Notes: generated from the letters alone by a model not told the origin. A stretch of DNA of 64,000 bases from Halomonas jincaotanensis (GCF_018448785.1 NZ_JAHCLU010000009.1:62001-126000), one strand, 5' to 3'; counted from the stretch's first letter, positions 53,833 to 63,412 are shown. Translations and numbers: made by a program.

Positions 53833-53893
53833 ACGACACTGATCACGCTTCATCGCTATACGTCAGGCATGCGACGTGTTACGCCTCGAAGAT

Positions 53894-53933
53894 TATGGAT
53901 GTTTTTGCCAGACTATGGATGTTTTTGCCAGAC
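53894..53933. repeat. 20-bp perfect tandem duplication
   Basis: TATGGATGTTTTTGCCAGAC is present at 53894-53913 and again at 53914-53933 without any mismatch, in the gap between the NYN gene and the next gene, 32 bases before its start. Confidence 0.92.
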
Positions 53934-53964
53934 TAGGAAGACACGTCAGCTTGGAGAGATCCCC

Positions 53965-54423
53965 ATGCCGGAAAATTTCATGTTGAGTCCTGCGTCGAGC
54001 GGGTTGTTGTCGCCGAAGATGCTGGGCTACTGGACCGATGCGCAATTGCGTGAGGCGCCGGATGAATCCGGTATCTTTTGTGTCTTCCGTGCTGCCAGGG
54101 ACCCTGAAAGCGAAGAGATGGTCGTTCAGCAACTGCTGTACGTGGGTGAGCACCGCAGTGCGCGCTACGCTATCGAGCATCACTCCGATAGGGAGACGTG
54201 GCGTGCCTTCCTGAAACCCGACGAGGAGCTCTGGTATTCGGTGGGGTTGGCGGGCTATGCCAATCGTGAGCGATTGGCCGCGGCCATGATCAATACCCAC
54301 AAGCCGCGTTTCAATAACCACAGTGAGTATCTCGATCGCTTCCCCTTCGATGAAACAACCGTTCATCTCTATGGCAAGACGGACAAGCTGCAAAGCCTCT
54401 TTACCGTGGAGCGTCAAGACTGA
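53965..54423 (+). CDS. Small protein with possible GIY-YIG-like fold
   Basis: The 152-residue protein is not a family I can name. Its pattern follows GIY-YIG nucleases: SGIFCVFRA (GIY strand), QQLLYVGEHRSARYAIEHH (YIG strand then Arg), and NRERLAAAMINTHKPRFN, where Glu and the terminal Asn would match the catalytic Glu and conserved Asn. If so it may cut or bind DNA. GGAGAG lies about seven bases before ATG 53965. It stands alone between the NYN gene and ybiT. The fold call is inference from pattern and could be wrong; protein existence is well supported by the ribosome site and codon use. Confidence 0.6.
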   Translation: MPENFMLSPASSGLLSPKMLGYWTDAQLREAPDESGIFCVFRAARDPESEEMVVQQLLYVGEHRSARYAIEHHSDRETWRAFLKPDEELWYSVGLAGYANRERLAAAMINTHKPRFNNHSEYLDRFPFDETTVHLYGKTDKLQSLFTVERQD

Positions 54424-54584
54424 CCTAGCCCACTGATATATCCATCCCACCATGCGCCAGGGCATCGCTCGGTAGAACTCTTTCCGCCGGGGCGATTGCC
54501 CAGGCACGTGGGTCAATGACACTGTGAGAAACGCCCATAACCGGTACAATCGCGGACTTTCGCGATCTGACTGGGCCCTATTAC

Positions 54585-56174
54585 GTGATCTCCACTGCCA
54601 ACATCACCATGCAATTCGGGGCCAAGCCCCTGTTCGAAAACGTTTCCATCAAGTTTGGCAGCGGTCACCGCTATGGATTGATCGGTGCCAACGGCTGTGG
54701 AAAATCCACCTTCATGAAGATTCTTGGTGGCGATCTCGAGCCTTCGGCTGGCCAGGTGATGGTTGAGTCGGGCGTCCGACTCGGTAAGTTGCGACAGGAC
54801 CAGTTTGCCTTCGAAGCCGAGCGTGTCATCGATACCGTGATCATGGGTAACCACGAGCTATGGCGGGTGGCGTCCGAACGTGAGCGCATCTATTCGCTTG
54901 CCGAAATGAGCGAGGCCGACGGCATGGCGGTTGCCGACCTTGAAGTGCGTTTTGCCGAACTCGATGGTTATACAGCGGAGTCGCGTGCCGCCGAGTTGTT
55001 GCTCGGCCTGGGCATTCCGATCGAACAGCATGCAGAGCCCATGAGCGAAATCGCGCCCGGCTGGAAGTTGCGCGTCTTGCTGGCTCAGGCCCTGTTCTCC
55101 GACCCCGATGTGCTGCTGTTGGACGAGCCGACCAACCACCTGGATATCAACACCATCCGCTGGTTGGAGAACGTACTGACGGCACGCAGCGGCACGATGA
55201 TCATCATTTCGCACGACCGCCACTTTCTCAACAGTGTCTGTACGCACATGGCGGATCTGGACTATGGCGAGATCACGCTATTCCCCGGTAATTACGACGA
55301 TTACATGATCGCCGCGACGGCCGTTCGCGAACGCCAGCATGCCGATAACGCCAAGAAGAAGGCGCAGATCTCCGAGCTGCAGGCCTTCGTCAGTCGCTTC
55401 TCGGCCAATGCCTCCAAGGCCAAGCAGGCCACTTCGCGCGCGCGCCAGATCGACAAGATCAAGCTCGAGGACATCAAGCCATCGAGCCGGGTCAGCCCCT
55501 TCATTCGCTTCGAGCAGAACAAGAAGATTCACCGCAACGCGGTCAATGTCGAGGCGTTGAGCCAGGGTTACCCGGGCGAGGCGCCGCTGTTCGAGGGGCT
55601 GAGCATGACCGTGGAGGCCGGCGAGCGAATCGCGATCATCGGGCCCAATGGCATCGGCAAGACCACGCTGCTCAAGACGCTTGCCGGTGAACTGACCCCC
55701 ATGGCTGGGGCCGTCCGCTGGACCGATAGCGCCGACATTGGGGTTTTCGGCCAGGAGCATACCGATGTCTTTGCCAACCAGGCGACGCTGTACGAGTGGA
55801 TGGCGCAATGGACCACCGGGGGGGAGCAGGTGATTCGCGGTGCGTTGGGTCGCATGCTGTTCTCGGGCGACGATATCGGCAAGTCGGTCAAGGTGATCTC
55901 GGGGGGCGAGCAGGGCCGCATGCTGTTCGGTAAGCTGGCATTGACACGTCCCAACGTGTTGTTGATGGATGAACCTACGAATCACCTGGACATGGAATCT
56001 ATCGAGGCCCTCAATCTGGCACTCGAACACTATCCCGGCACGCTGATATTTGTCAGTCATGATCGCGAATTCGTCACGTCGCTTGCCACGCGTATCATTG
56101 ACATGAGTGACAGTGGGATCAGTGACTTCACGGGAGGCTACGATGATTACCTGAGAAGCCAGGGTTATTACTGA
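54585..56174 (+). CDS. ybiT: ABC-F family ATPase YbiT
   Basis: ABC-F proteins are soluble twin-ATPase factors that act on ribosomes and have no transmembrane partner. The 529-residue protein aligns along its whole length with E. coli YbiT: Walker A loops GANGCGKST and GPNGIGKTT, Walker [12 protein letters not shown] and [11 protein letters not shown], the signature [13 protein letters not shown], and the linker (P-site tRNA-interaction motif) [27 protein letters not shown] region. The start is GTG 54585. A TACAAT at 54545-54550 may be its -10. It is a single-gene unit. Confidence 0.95.
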   Translation: MISTANITMQFGAKPLFENVSIKFGSGHRYGLIGANGCGKSTFMKILGGDLEPSAGQVMVESGVRLGKLRQDQFAFEAERVIDTVIMGNHELWRVASERERIYSLAEMSEADGMAVADLEVRFAELDGYTAESRAAELLLGLGIPIEQHAEPMSEIAPGWKLRVLLAQALFSDPDVLLLDEPTNHLDINTIRWLENVLTARSGTMIIISHDRHFLNSVCTHMADLDYGEITLFPGNYDDYMIAATAVRERQHADNAKKKAQISELQAFVSRFSANASKAKQATSRARQIDKIKLEDIKPSSRVSPFIRFEQNKKIHRNAVNVEALSQGYPGEAPLFEGLSMTVEAGERIAIIGPNGIGKTTLLKTLAGELTPMAGAVRWTDSADIGVFGQEHTDVFANQATLYEWMAQWTTGGEQVIRGALGRMLFSGDDIGKSVKVISGGEQGRMLFGKLALTRPNVLLMDEPTNHLDMESIEALNLALEHYPGTLIFVSHDREFVTSLATRIIDMSDSGISDFTGGYDDYLRSQGYY

Positions 56175-56283
56175 GCCGCGCCTAAAGCCGGTCATCGACA
56201 GCTGGTGGGACGAGTGAAGTTAGGCTAGGGTTTGTAGGTCTCGTCGACAATCATACCGTTGGGTAACGAGCGCAAGGATGCAC

Positions 56284-56706
56284 ATGCCCTGGATCAAGGT
56301 CCTGCATATCGCTGCATTGGTCTGCTGGTGCGGCACGCTGCTTTATCTGCCGGCGATGATCGCCCATTTGGCACGCGTCACGTCTGGCACTTCTGCCTTT
56401 GCGGATGAAGCCCCGTTCATGCCGCATTTTCTCTATACCCTTGTCGCTACGCCTGCGGCACTGATTGCCATCATCTCGGGAACCCTGTTGTTCCTGCTCA
56501 ATAACATTGCCAGTGGCTGGCTGGTACTCAAGCTACTGGCGGTGGCCGTCATGATAGGGGCGCATGGAGCCTGTGCCCTGTTACTCGTGCAGCTGAAAAA
56601 GGGGCATCGAAGGGGCATTGGGCCGGCGTCGTTATTAACCGCCACGTTCGCCGGGCTGAGTATGCTGGCCGTGGTCGGCCTGGTACTGGCCAAGCCCGAG
56701 CTGTAA
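56284..56706 (+). CDS. CopD/HemJ-like membrane protein
   Basis: The 140-residue protein has four membrane helices. WIKVLHIAALVCWCGTLLYLPAMI carries the early His, and SGWLVLKLLAVAVMIGAHGACALLL has the Lys and His positions seen in CopD/HemJ-like proteins. HemJ oxidises protoporphyrinogen; CopD takes part in copper uptake. With the cytochrome oxidase and copper ATPase genes next door, either haem or copper supply is plausible. ATG 56284 has AAGGA five bases before it; ATG 56278 is too close to that site. The fold assignment is moderately sure, the function unsure. Confidence 0.7.
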   Translation: MPWIKVLHIAALVCWCGTLLYLPAMIAHLARVTSGTSAFADEAPFMPHFLYTLVATPAALIAIISGTLLFLLNNIASGWLVLKLLAVAVMIGAHGACALLLVQLKKGHRRGIGPASLLTATFAGLSMLAVVGLVLAKPEL

Positions 56707-56753
56707 CAGACCCCAGCTGGACAGGGAGAGCGTGGATGTCGCATTGCCATGGG

Positions 56754-57215
56754 TCATTCCTCTACTTCGACCCCGACGGCATGATCGTAGACGAGCTGGC
56801 CGCCCAGAAAGCCAGCGAGAGCGATCAATACCGCGGTTATCAAGGACAGTACCAGCCCCCAGGGCAGCAAGGCCTCGCCGTTCAGGCGCCACAGCCAGTT
56901 CAGCGAAGCAAGCGACAGCAGCAAGACAGCGACAAGGGCATGACTCCAGGCCGTGACCATGCGGCGGATGCGCCCCACGCTGACCAGATCGATGACGCCC
57001 GCCACGCTTGCCGTCCATCCGCCCAAGGCCCCAACCCCCGCCAGCCACAACGATACCCTGGCCCAGAAGGGATCCTGCGTGTAGAGATAACCGAGGTCAC
57101 TGGCGACCAGCGCCAGCAGCAATGCCACCGGGAAATGAATCATTACCGGGTGCAATGGGTGCCCGGCAATGGCGGCGCGACTTCTGATCGAGCGCTGCTG
57201 AGTCACGATGGGCAT
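56754..57215 (-). CDS. DUF2231 membrane protein
   Basis: The 153-residue protein has the DUF2231 pattern: GHPLHPVMIHFPVALLLALVASDLGYL with two histidines in the first helix, GVGALGGWTASVAGVIDLV, and four predicted helices ending in a short acidic tail (GVEVEE). AAGGAGG stands six bases before ATG 57215. It is encoded against the oxidase genes on both sides: divergent from coxB (72 bases) and convergent with the CopD-like gene (47 bases). DUF2231 proteins are often found with cytochrome oxidases; a role in assembly or haem binding is only inferred from context. Confidence 0.85.
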   Translation of the reverse strand: MPIVTQQRSIRSRAAIAGHPLHPVMIHFPVALLLALVASDLGYLYTQDPFWARVSLWLAGVGALGGWTASVAGVIDLVSVGRIRRMVTAWSHALVAVLLLSLASLNWLWRLNGEALLPWGLVLSLITAVLIALAGFLGGQLVYDHAVGVEVEE

Positions 57216-57287
57216 GCCATCCTCCTTGATCACGATAAGTGTCCTGCCAGCATTCAACGCTCCGGGCCAAGGGGGGTCAAGCTTCCG

Positions 57288-58274
57288 GTGTTGGCCGCTA
57301 CGATGCTGGGGCTTGCTGGCTGCAGCGGTGATTATTCGATGCTGGATCCTTCCGGCCCCGCGGCGCGCGATATTGCCTGGGTATGGTGGGGAATGCTCGC
57401 CTTCTTCACGTTGGTGTTTGTGGTGGTGGTCGGTCTGTGGCTGGCGGCCTTTCGACGCCGCGAACATCGTGAGCGCAGCGAGAGGGAAGTGCGGCGCCTC
57501 TCGCGACGCTGGATCATCGGCGGTGGCCTGTTGCTTCCTGGCATGACGATCCTGGTTCTTCTTGTCTTCGGCGTACCTGTTGGGCAACGCATGCTGACCC
57601 TGCCGCTTCCGGGTGGCGAAGAGCCACGAGTGATAGAGGTCATCGGTCATCAATGGTGGTGGGAGGTGCGTTATCCCGATACCGGCGACGGTGAGGTGAT
57701 CACCGCCAATCAGTTGGTCATGCCGGCCGGCGAGCCGGTGGATTTTCACGTGTCCGCGGCTGATGTCATCCATGCCTTCTGGATTCCGCAGCTTGGCGGA
57801 AAGATCGACATGTTGCCCGGTCGCGTCAACCGTCTCCGTCTTCAGGCCGACGACCCGGGGGTATTCGGTGGTCAATGTGTCGAATTCTGCGGCACCCAGC
57901 ATGCGCATATGAAGCTCTATGTGGAGGCGATGACGCCCGCGGATTTCGACACATGGCTGAGTGCACGCCAGGCGCCCGCCGACATGGGTGAAGACCAGCA
58001 GCATCAAGTCGCCCGCGAGGCGTTCACCCAGCACTGCGCCCGATGCCATCGAGTCGCTGGTGTGTCTCGGGGCAACACCGGTCCGGATCTGTCGGATGTC
58101 GGCAGTCGCGCCACCCTGGGAGCCGGTGTGCTGGCCATGGAAGACGGCGCGATCACCCGCTGGCTGGTCGCCCATCAGCGCTTGAAGCCCGGCAACCTGA
58201 TGCCCGTTCATGATCACCTCGATGCCGAGACCCTCGAAGGCCTCGGCGCTTGGCTGGAGACGCTTTCCCCATGA
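57288..58274 (+). CDS. coxB: Cytochrome c oxidase subunit II with fused cytochrome c domain
   Basis: Subunit II takes electrons at the CuA site. The protein has a lipoprotein-like start (MLGLAGCSG), two membrane helices, the CuA domain with GHQWWWEVRYPD, ADVIHAFWIPQLGGKIDM and CVEFCGTQHAHMKL (all ligands present), and a C-terminal cytochrome c domain with the haem motif CARCH and a later NLMPVHDHL Met. This marks a caa3-type enzyme. The start is uncertain: GTG 57288 (AAGGGGGG upstream) is the first common start in frame, but a better signal sequence (RSGPRGVKLPVLAATMLGLAGC) would need codons further upstream where only ATT exists. The stop overlaps coxA by four bases. Confidence 0.92.
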   Translation: MLAATMLGLAGCSGDYSMLDPSGPAARDIAWVWWGMLAFFTLVFVVVVGLWLAAFRRREHRERSEREVRRLSRRWIIGGGLLLPGMTILVLLVFGVPVGQRMLTLPLPGGEEPRVIEVIGHQWWWEVRYPDTGDGEVITANQLVMPAGEPVDFHVSAADVIHAFWIPQLGGKIDMLPGRVNRLRLQADDPGVFGGQCVEFCGTQHAHMKLYVEAMTPADFDTWLSARQAPADMGEDQQHQVAREAFTQHCARCHRVAGVSRGNTGPDLSDVGSRATLGAGVLAMEDGAITRWLVAHQRLKPGNLMPVHDHLDAETLEGLGAWLETLSP

Positions 58275-60808
58275 GCGACACCCAGGTACCCGGTCACCAC
58301 GCGCAAGACAAGACCGCGCAGTTACATCGCGAACTCGAGGCCGTCTGGCGCAATCCGCATGGCTGGCGAGCGCTGACGGTGGTCAACCACAGCACGCTGG
58401 GCCTGCGCTTCATGGGCACGGGGCTAGCCTTCTTCTTAATCGGTGGCGTGCTGGCGATGCTGATCCGCGCCCAGCTAGCGCTGCCGAGTCAGGCGTTCAT
58501 GACGCCGGAAATATACAACCAAGTCACCACCATGCACGGTACGGTGATGATGTTTCTGTTCGCCATTCCCGTCCTCGAGGGGCTGGCGATCTACCTGATT
58601 CCCAAGATGCTCGGCACTCGCGACCTGTTGTGCCCGCGACTCACCGCCTTCGGTTATTGGTGCTACCTGTTTGGCGGCATCATCCTGTTGTCGAGCATGG
58701 CGCTGGAAATGGCGCCTGACAGCGGCTGGTTCATGTATACCCCGCTGAGCAGTGGCGAATACTCGCCGGGGAAGGGCTCGGACTTCTGGTTGCTCGGCAT
58801 CACCTTCGTCGAGATCTCGGCGCTGTCGGCCGGCGTGGAGCTCACGGTATCGATTCTGCGCACGCGCGCCGACGGCATGGCCCTGCATCGCATGCCACTC
58901 TTCGCCTGGTACATCCTCGTCATGGCGTTGATGATCGTGGTCGGGTTCCCACCGCTAATTTTTGGCAGTGTACTGCTGGAACTGGAGCGTGCTACGGGTA
59001 TGCCATTTTTTATCGTCGAGCAGGGCGGCGACCCGATACTCTGGCAGCACCTGTTCTGGCTCTTCGGCCATCCCGAGGTCTACATTATCTTCCTGCCGGC
59101 GGCGGGGATCGTCTCGACCCTCTTGCCAGTCTTCGCGCGCCGACCCATCGTCGGCTACGGCTGGGCGGTGGCAGCAGTCATCATCACCGGTTTCATCAGC
59201 TTCGGGCTCTGGGTCCACCACATGTTCACCGTGGGGATTCCGCACCTGGCCCAGGCCTTCTTTTCGGCTGCCAGCATGCTGGTCGCAGTGCCTACCGCCA
59301 TCCAGGTATTCGTCTGGTTGGCGACCCTGTGGCTGGGACGGCCGCGCATGTCCCTGCCGATGCTATGGATACTGGGCTTTCTGGTGATTTTCGTGTGTGG
59401 GGGGCTCACCGGCGTCATGCTGGCGCTGGTGCCGTTCGACTGGCAGGTCCACGACACCCACTTCGTGGTGGCGCATATGCACTATGTGCTGGTGGGGGGA
59501 ATGTTCTTCCCGCTGATGGCGGGGTTGGTCTACTGGTTGCCGCTGGTGTCCGGGCGCATGCCCTCGGAGCGCTTGGGTCGGCTTGGCTTCTGGCTGACCT
59601 TCCTGGGCTTCAACCTGACCTTCCTGATCATGCACTGGACGGGCCTGCTGGGCATGCCCCGGCGCGTCTATACCTACGACAGCACCATGGGCTGGGACAT
59701 CTACAACCTGATCTCGTCCGTCGGCGGTTTCATGTTGTCTGCAGGCATTGCCGTGGTGCTTCTCGATCTGGCGTTGCACTGGCGCTACGGGCGTCCGGCG
59801 CCGCCCAACCCCTGGGAGGCGGATACGCTGGAATGGGCGCTGGCGATGCCGCCGGCGCCGTACAATTTCGCCAGCCTGCCGACGATCAAGAGCCGCCATC
59901 CGCTATGGCATAACCCGGCGCTAGGCGACGAAATGGCGAGGGGCGAGCATGCGCTGGCCGATGCGAGTCACGGTCGCCGCGAGATCCTGGGCGGCGAGGT
60001 GCTCACCGGACGGGTACGCGAGAGGATTCATCTGCCCACCAACAGCTGGTGGCCACTGTTCGCTGCCCTGGTGCTGGCGGTGGTCTGCATCGGTCTGCTG
60101 GTGCGCCTCTACCCCTTGGCGTTGGGCGCCTTTCTGGTGGCGGTGGTGATGTTGTTGCGTTGGGCCTGGGAGAACGGGGGTCATCCGGTCGCGGCCCCAT
60201 TGGGAGACGAGGAGGGCGACGAGCTGCCACTCCATTCGCGCACCCAGGGTGGCCCCGCCCGCTACACCATGGGGGTGTCGTTGATCGCCGATGGCGCCTT
60301 CTTTCATTCGCTGCTGTTCGGCTGGTTCTATCTCTGGAGCGTTTCTCCCCAGTGGCGACTGCCCGAGCAATCCCCGCTCGACCCGATGCTGCTGATCGGC
60401 GCCGGGATCGCCTTTGCCCTGGGAATGCTGTGGCTGGAGCGCCGGCTGCGGCGGTTGTATGCCGGTAATGAGACACGACTGGCGCTGGCGTTCTATCTGA
60501 TCGCCGCGTTCGGCGGGCTGCATGTCCTGTTGTTGGGTGTGCTGTTATGGCAAGCGGATCTCGCCCCGACCGACAATGCGCATGATGCCATTCTGCTGGT
60601 GTCGCTGTCCTACCTGCTGGCGCATGGCCTGCTCGCCACTGTTCTCATGGTGCTGCAAGGGCGCCGCGCGGCGCTGGGCTACGTGAGTACCCGCCTGCCC
60701 ATGGAGCCGGGGGTCGTGGCGCTGTTCTGGCGTTACCAACTGGGCATTTACGCCGTCCTGGCGGTGTCGCTCGGCGTGCTGCCAAGAGTGATTGGAGGTG
60801 GGGCATGA
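58271..60808 (+). CDS. coxA: Cytochrome c oxidase subunit I-III fusion
   Basis: This is the catalytic subunit of a proton-pumping haem-copper oxidase. The 845-residue protein joins subunit I (~1-560) with a subunit III-like part (~600-845). Subunit I has the low-spin haem His in TTMHGTVMMFL, the A1-type FGHPEVYIIFLPA with cross-linked His and Tyr, CuB histidines WVHHMFTVG and the haem pair in VVAHMHYVLVGGMFFP. In the tail, LIADGAFFHSLLFGWFYLW and AHGLLATVLM match subunit III helices. It starts four bases inside coxB and ends four bases inside the next gene. Such fusions are known in bacteria. Confidence 0.95.
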   Translation: MSDTQVPGHHAQDKTAQLHRELEAVWRNPHGWRALTVVNHSTLGLRFMGTGLAFFLIGGVLAMLIRAQLALPSQAFMTPEIYNQVTTMHGTVMMFLFAIPVLEGLAIYLIPKMLGTRDLLCPRLTAFGYWCYLFGGIILLSSMALEMAPDSGWFMYTPLSSGEYSPGKGSDFWLLGITFVEISALSAGVELTVSILRTRADGMALHRMPLFAWYILVMALMIVVGFPPLIFGSVLLELERATGMPFFIVEQGGDPILWQHLFWLFGHPEVYIIFLPAAGIVSTLLPVFARRPIVGYGWAVAAVIITGFISFGLWVHHMFTVGIPHLAQAFFSAASMLVAVPTAIQVFVWLATLWLGRPRMSLPMLWILGFLVIFVCGGLTGVMLALVPFDWQVHDTHFVVAHMHYVLVGGMFFPLMAGLVYWLPLVSGRMPSERLGRLGFWLTFLGFNLTFLIMHWTGLLGMPRRVYTYDSTMGWDIYNLISSVGGFMLSAGIAVVLLDLALHWRYGRPAPPNPWEADTLEWALAMPPAPYNFASLPTIKSRHPLWHNPALGDEMARGEHALADASHGRREILGGEVLTGRVRERIHLPTNSWWPLFAALVLAVVCIGLLVRLYPLALGAFLVAVVMLLRWAWENGGHPVAAPLGDEEGDELPLHSRTQGGPARYTMGVSLIADGAFFHSLLFGWFYLWSVSPQWRLPEQSPLDPMLLIGAGIAFALGMLWLERRLRRLYAGNETRLALAFYLIAAFGGLHVLLLGVLLWQADLAPTDNAHDAILLVSLSYLLAHGLLATVLMVLQGRRAALGYVSTRLPMEPGVVALFWRYQLGIYAVLAVSLGVLPRVIGGGA

Positions 60809-61161
60809 TCCGCCGCGTTCTCTGGTTGGACACCGAACACCCCATGCAATTGGCGCTGGGCCTGACGATCTGGAGCCTGTGGTTCGTGACGGTTTACGGT
60901 GGTCTGTCGGTGGTCTGTGCGGTATCGCCACCCGCGCCCGAGGAAGGGGCATTCACGGGCCTTAACCTCGTGCTGGGAGGGCTGACGCTCCTTACGCTGG
61001 GTTTCCTCGCGTGGCTGACCCAGCGCTGCGTGGCGGCGGCCCGGCGCAAGCGGGGCAGGTTGCGATACATGAGCGCACTGGCGGGCGGGCTGTATCTTTT
61101 CTCCACGCTCGGTGTGGCGTTCGTGGGATTGCCGCTGTTGCTGCTGCCACCGTGTCTGTGA
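60805..61161 (+). CDS. Small three-helix membrane protein of the oxidase cluster
   Basis: The 118-residue protein has three hydrophobic segments (about 16-40, 52-70 and 88-112) with a basic loop AARRKRGRLR. It has no known metal or haem motif. The ATG overlaps the coxA stop by four bases and the copper ATPase gene begins 17 bases after its stop, so it belongs to the oxidase operon. It may serve as an extra subunit or assembly aid, but that is only a guess from position. I do not recognise the family. Confidence 0.75.
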   Translation: MIRRVLWLDTEHPMQLALGLTIWSLWFVTVYGGLSVVCAVSPPAPEEGAFTGLNLVLGGLTLLTLGFLAWLTQRCVAAARRKRGRLRYMSALAGGLYLFSTLGVAFVGLPLLLLPPCL

Positions 61162-61177
61162 CGGTTGCCTTGGCCCG

Positions 61178-63412
61178 ATGACGTCACCCGCTACATTGCC
61201 GACAGAACTGTCTGAGGCGGAGCCTGTCACCGAAGCCCTCTATTCGCTGGAGGGGATGTGGTGCAGCGGTTGTGCATTGGCGATCGAGCATCGACTGAAC
61301 GGCCTGCCGGGCATCAGCCGTGTCGGGGTCGATTATGCCAGTGCCACGCTACTGGTCGCGGGAGAGTCCGAGGCGATTCGGCGAGAAGCCTTGTCCGGGG
61401 CAGTGGCAAGGCTGGGCTACCGGCTTTGCTCGCTTGAGCGTGCAGCTGATGCCGAGGCGAGACTGGATGGTGAGAGCCATCGGCTGGCCGGACGGCTGAT
61501 CGTGGCGGCAGTATTTGGCATGTGGACCATGCTGGCCTCCCTTCTGATTTACGTGGGCGCGATGCCCGAGCCTCGCCTGGAGCGCATCCTCGCCTGGGCG
61601 TCCGGCGCGTTTGCCCTGCCGGTCATCGGCTACGCCGGTTTGCCTTTCTACGTGGCCGCCTGGCGCACATCGCGTGCCGGCTGGCCAGGCATGGACGCAT
61701 TGGTATCGCTGGGCGTACTGGCTGCCCTGGGCGTCTCGGTCTGGTTATTATGGCGAGGGGCGACCGAGGTGTATTTCGATACCGCCGTGATGCTGATTCT
61801 GCTGTTGCTGGCCGGGCGCTGGATCGAGACCCTGGCGCGGTATCGTGGATTGCGGGCGCTTCGGGCGCTGGTACCCGCTGCCGAGCGCGTGCAGGTGCTG
61901 CGCCAGGCGGGTGAGGCCTGGGTGGCGCCCACCGAGGTGGAGCGTGGTGATCACATTTGTGTGGCCGCTGGGGACATGGTGCCGCTGGATGGCGAGCTTC
62001 TCGATGACGCCGCAAGGCTCGATCTCTCGCCGCTCACCGGAGAGAGCCGCAGCCAAGGGGCGACGCGTGGCGACCGTGTCGTGGCCGGTGCGCGCAATCG
62101 GGGCGAGGCGTTGAGCATGAGGGTGACGGCTCGGGCGGGTGAATGCCGCATGGACAGGCTCTATCGCGACATGCAGCGCGCTCAGGCCACCAAGACCCGT
62201 CAGCGCGCCTTGACCGAGCGTTTTGCCGCCTGGCTATCCCCGCTGGCACTCGCGCTGGCGCTGGTGACATTAGGTGTCTCGTTCGCTTTCGAAGTACCGG
62301 TTGACGAGGCCATGGTACGGGCACTGTCGGTGCTGGTGGTGGCCTGCCCCTGTGCCGTGGGATTGGCCGTGCCCTTGGCAAGCCTGGCCGGAACCGCCCG
62401 AGCATTGGAGCGGGGGGTGGTGTTTCGTGATCCCTCGGCCATGGAAACGGCCGGTAATGTCCGCTCGGTGGCCTTCGACAAGACCGGCACCATGACGCTA
62501 GGCAAGCTGGCTGTCACTGCCGTCAAGACGGCTCGCGGGCTAAGCGTTCGGGAAGTGCTGGGGCTGGCTGCGCGTCTCGAGTGGGGAAGCGAGCACCCGG
62601 TGGGTCGGGCGATACGGCAACATGCCTTGGAGGAGGGCGTCCCGTTGGCCGAGGCGCCTTGGCGGGTCGAGGAGCGGCCGGGGCGCGGGCGCATGGCCTG
62701 GCTGGTGCCGCCGCACGACGGTGACGTGCAGCCTATGCGGCTGAGCATCGGCCACCCGGAGTGGTTGGTCGAGCTTGGGGTCGCGGTACCGTCTAATGGT
62801 AATGACGATCCAACGTGCACCCGGGTCGACATCGCTCAGGGGCGTCGCTGGATTGGGACGCTATGGCTCGCCGATATGCCGGATGCTTCGGCCGCGCCGC
62901 TGGTGGAGTCGTTGAGACGTGAGGGTATCGACGTGGCGTTGATCAGCGGCGATCGCGCGCCTCTGGTGCATCGGCTGGGGCGAGACCTGGGGCTCGCCGA
63001 GACTGCTTGTTTCGGCGGTCGCCGACCGGAGCAGAAGCTCGCCTTGGTGGCGGCACTTCCGCGACCATCCCTATATATCGGCGATGGCATCAACGACGCG
63101 CCTGCGCTGGCTGCCGCGACGCTGGGGATATCGCCTCTCGGCGCCAGCACACAGGCGACAGATGCCGCCGCCATTCACCTGCTTTGCCCCGGGCTCGGTG
63201 GTGTGCGTGTGGCAATTGATACCGCCCGTGGCACCCAGCGGGTAATGAAACAGAACCTGGTACTCTCGATGCTTTATAATGGTTTTGCGCTGACGCTGGC
63301 GATGTGGATGCCCATACCCCCACAGGTCGCCGTGTTGGCCATGGCCCTGAGCTCTGTCAGCGTGATTGGCAACGCCGCCCGGCTGGCTTTCCGTCATTCG
63401 GATATTTCGTGA
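61178..63412 (+). CDS. Copper-translocating P-type ATPase (CcoI/CopA2-like)
   Basis: P1B ATPases use ATP to move copper out of the cytosol; the CcoI/CopA2 type loads oxidases. The 744-residue protein has an N-terminal metal-binding domain with GMWCSGCA (Cys29, Cys32), eight helices with CPC (390-392) in the metal channel, the A-domain LTGESRSQG, phosphorylation site Asp434 in DKTGTMT, GSEHPVGRAI and GDGINDAPAL, and the last helices with QNLVLSMLYNG and MALSSVSVIGNA that mark Cu(I) pumps. The ATG 61178 has only a weak ribosome site. Placement at the end of the oxidase cluster suggests copper delivery to CuA/CuB. Confidence 0.92.
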   Translation: MTSPATLPTELSEAEPVTEALYSLEGMWCSGCALAIEHRLNGLPGISRVGVDYASATLLVAGESEAIRREALSGAVARLGYRLCSLERAADAEARLDGESHRLAGRLIVAAVFGMWTMLASLLIYVGAMPEPRLERILAWASGAFALPVIGYAGLPFYVAAWRTSRAGWPGMDALVSLGVLAALGVSVWLLWRGATEVYFDTAVMLILLLLAGRWIETLARYRGLRALRALVPAAERVQVLRQAGEAWVAPTEVERGDHICVAAGDMVPLDGELLDDAARLDLSPLTGESRSQGATRGDRVVAGARNRGEALSMRVTARAGECRMDRLYRDMQRAQATKTRQRALTERFAAWLSPLALALALVTLGVSFAFEVPVDEAMVRALSVLVVACPCAVGLAVPLASLAGTARALERGVVFRDPSAMETAGNVRSVAFDKTGTMTLGKLAVTAVKTARGLSVREVLGLAARLEWGSEHPVGRAIRQHALEEGVPLAEAPWRVEERPGRGRMAWLVPPHDGDVQPMRLSIGHPEWLVELGVAVPSNGNDDPTCTRVDIAQGRRWIGTLWLADMPDASAAPLVESLRREGIDVALISGDRAPLVHRLGRDLGLAETACFGGRRPEQKLALVAALPRPSLYIGDGINDAPALAAATLGISPLGASTQATDAAAIHLLCPGLGGVRVAIDTARGTQRVMKQNLVLSMLYNGFALTLAMWMPIPPQVAVLAMALSSVSVIGNAARLAFRHSDIS

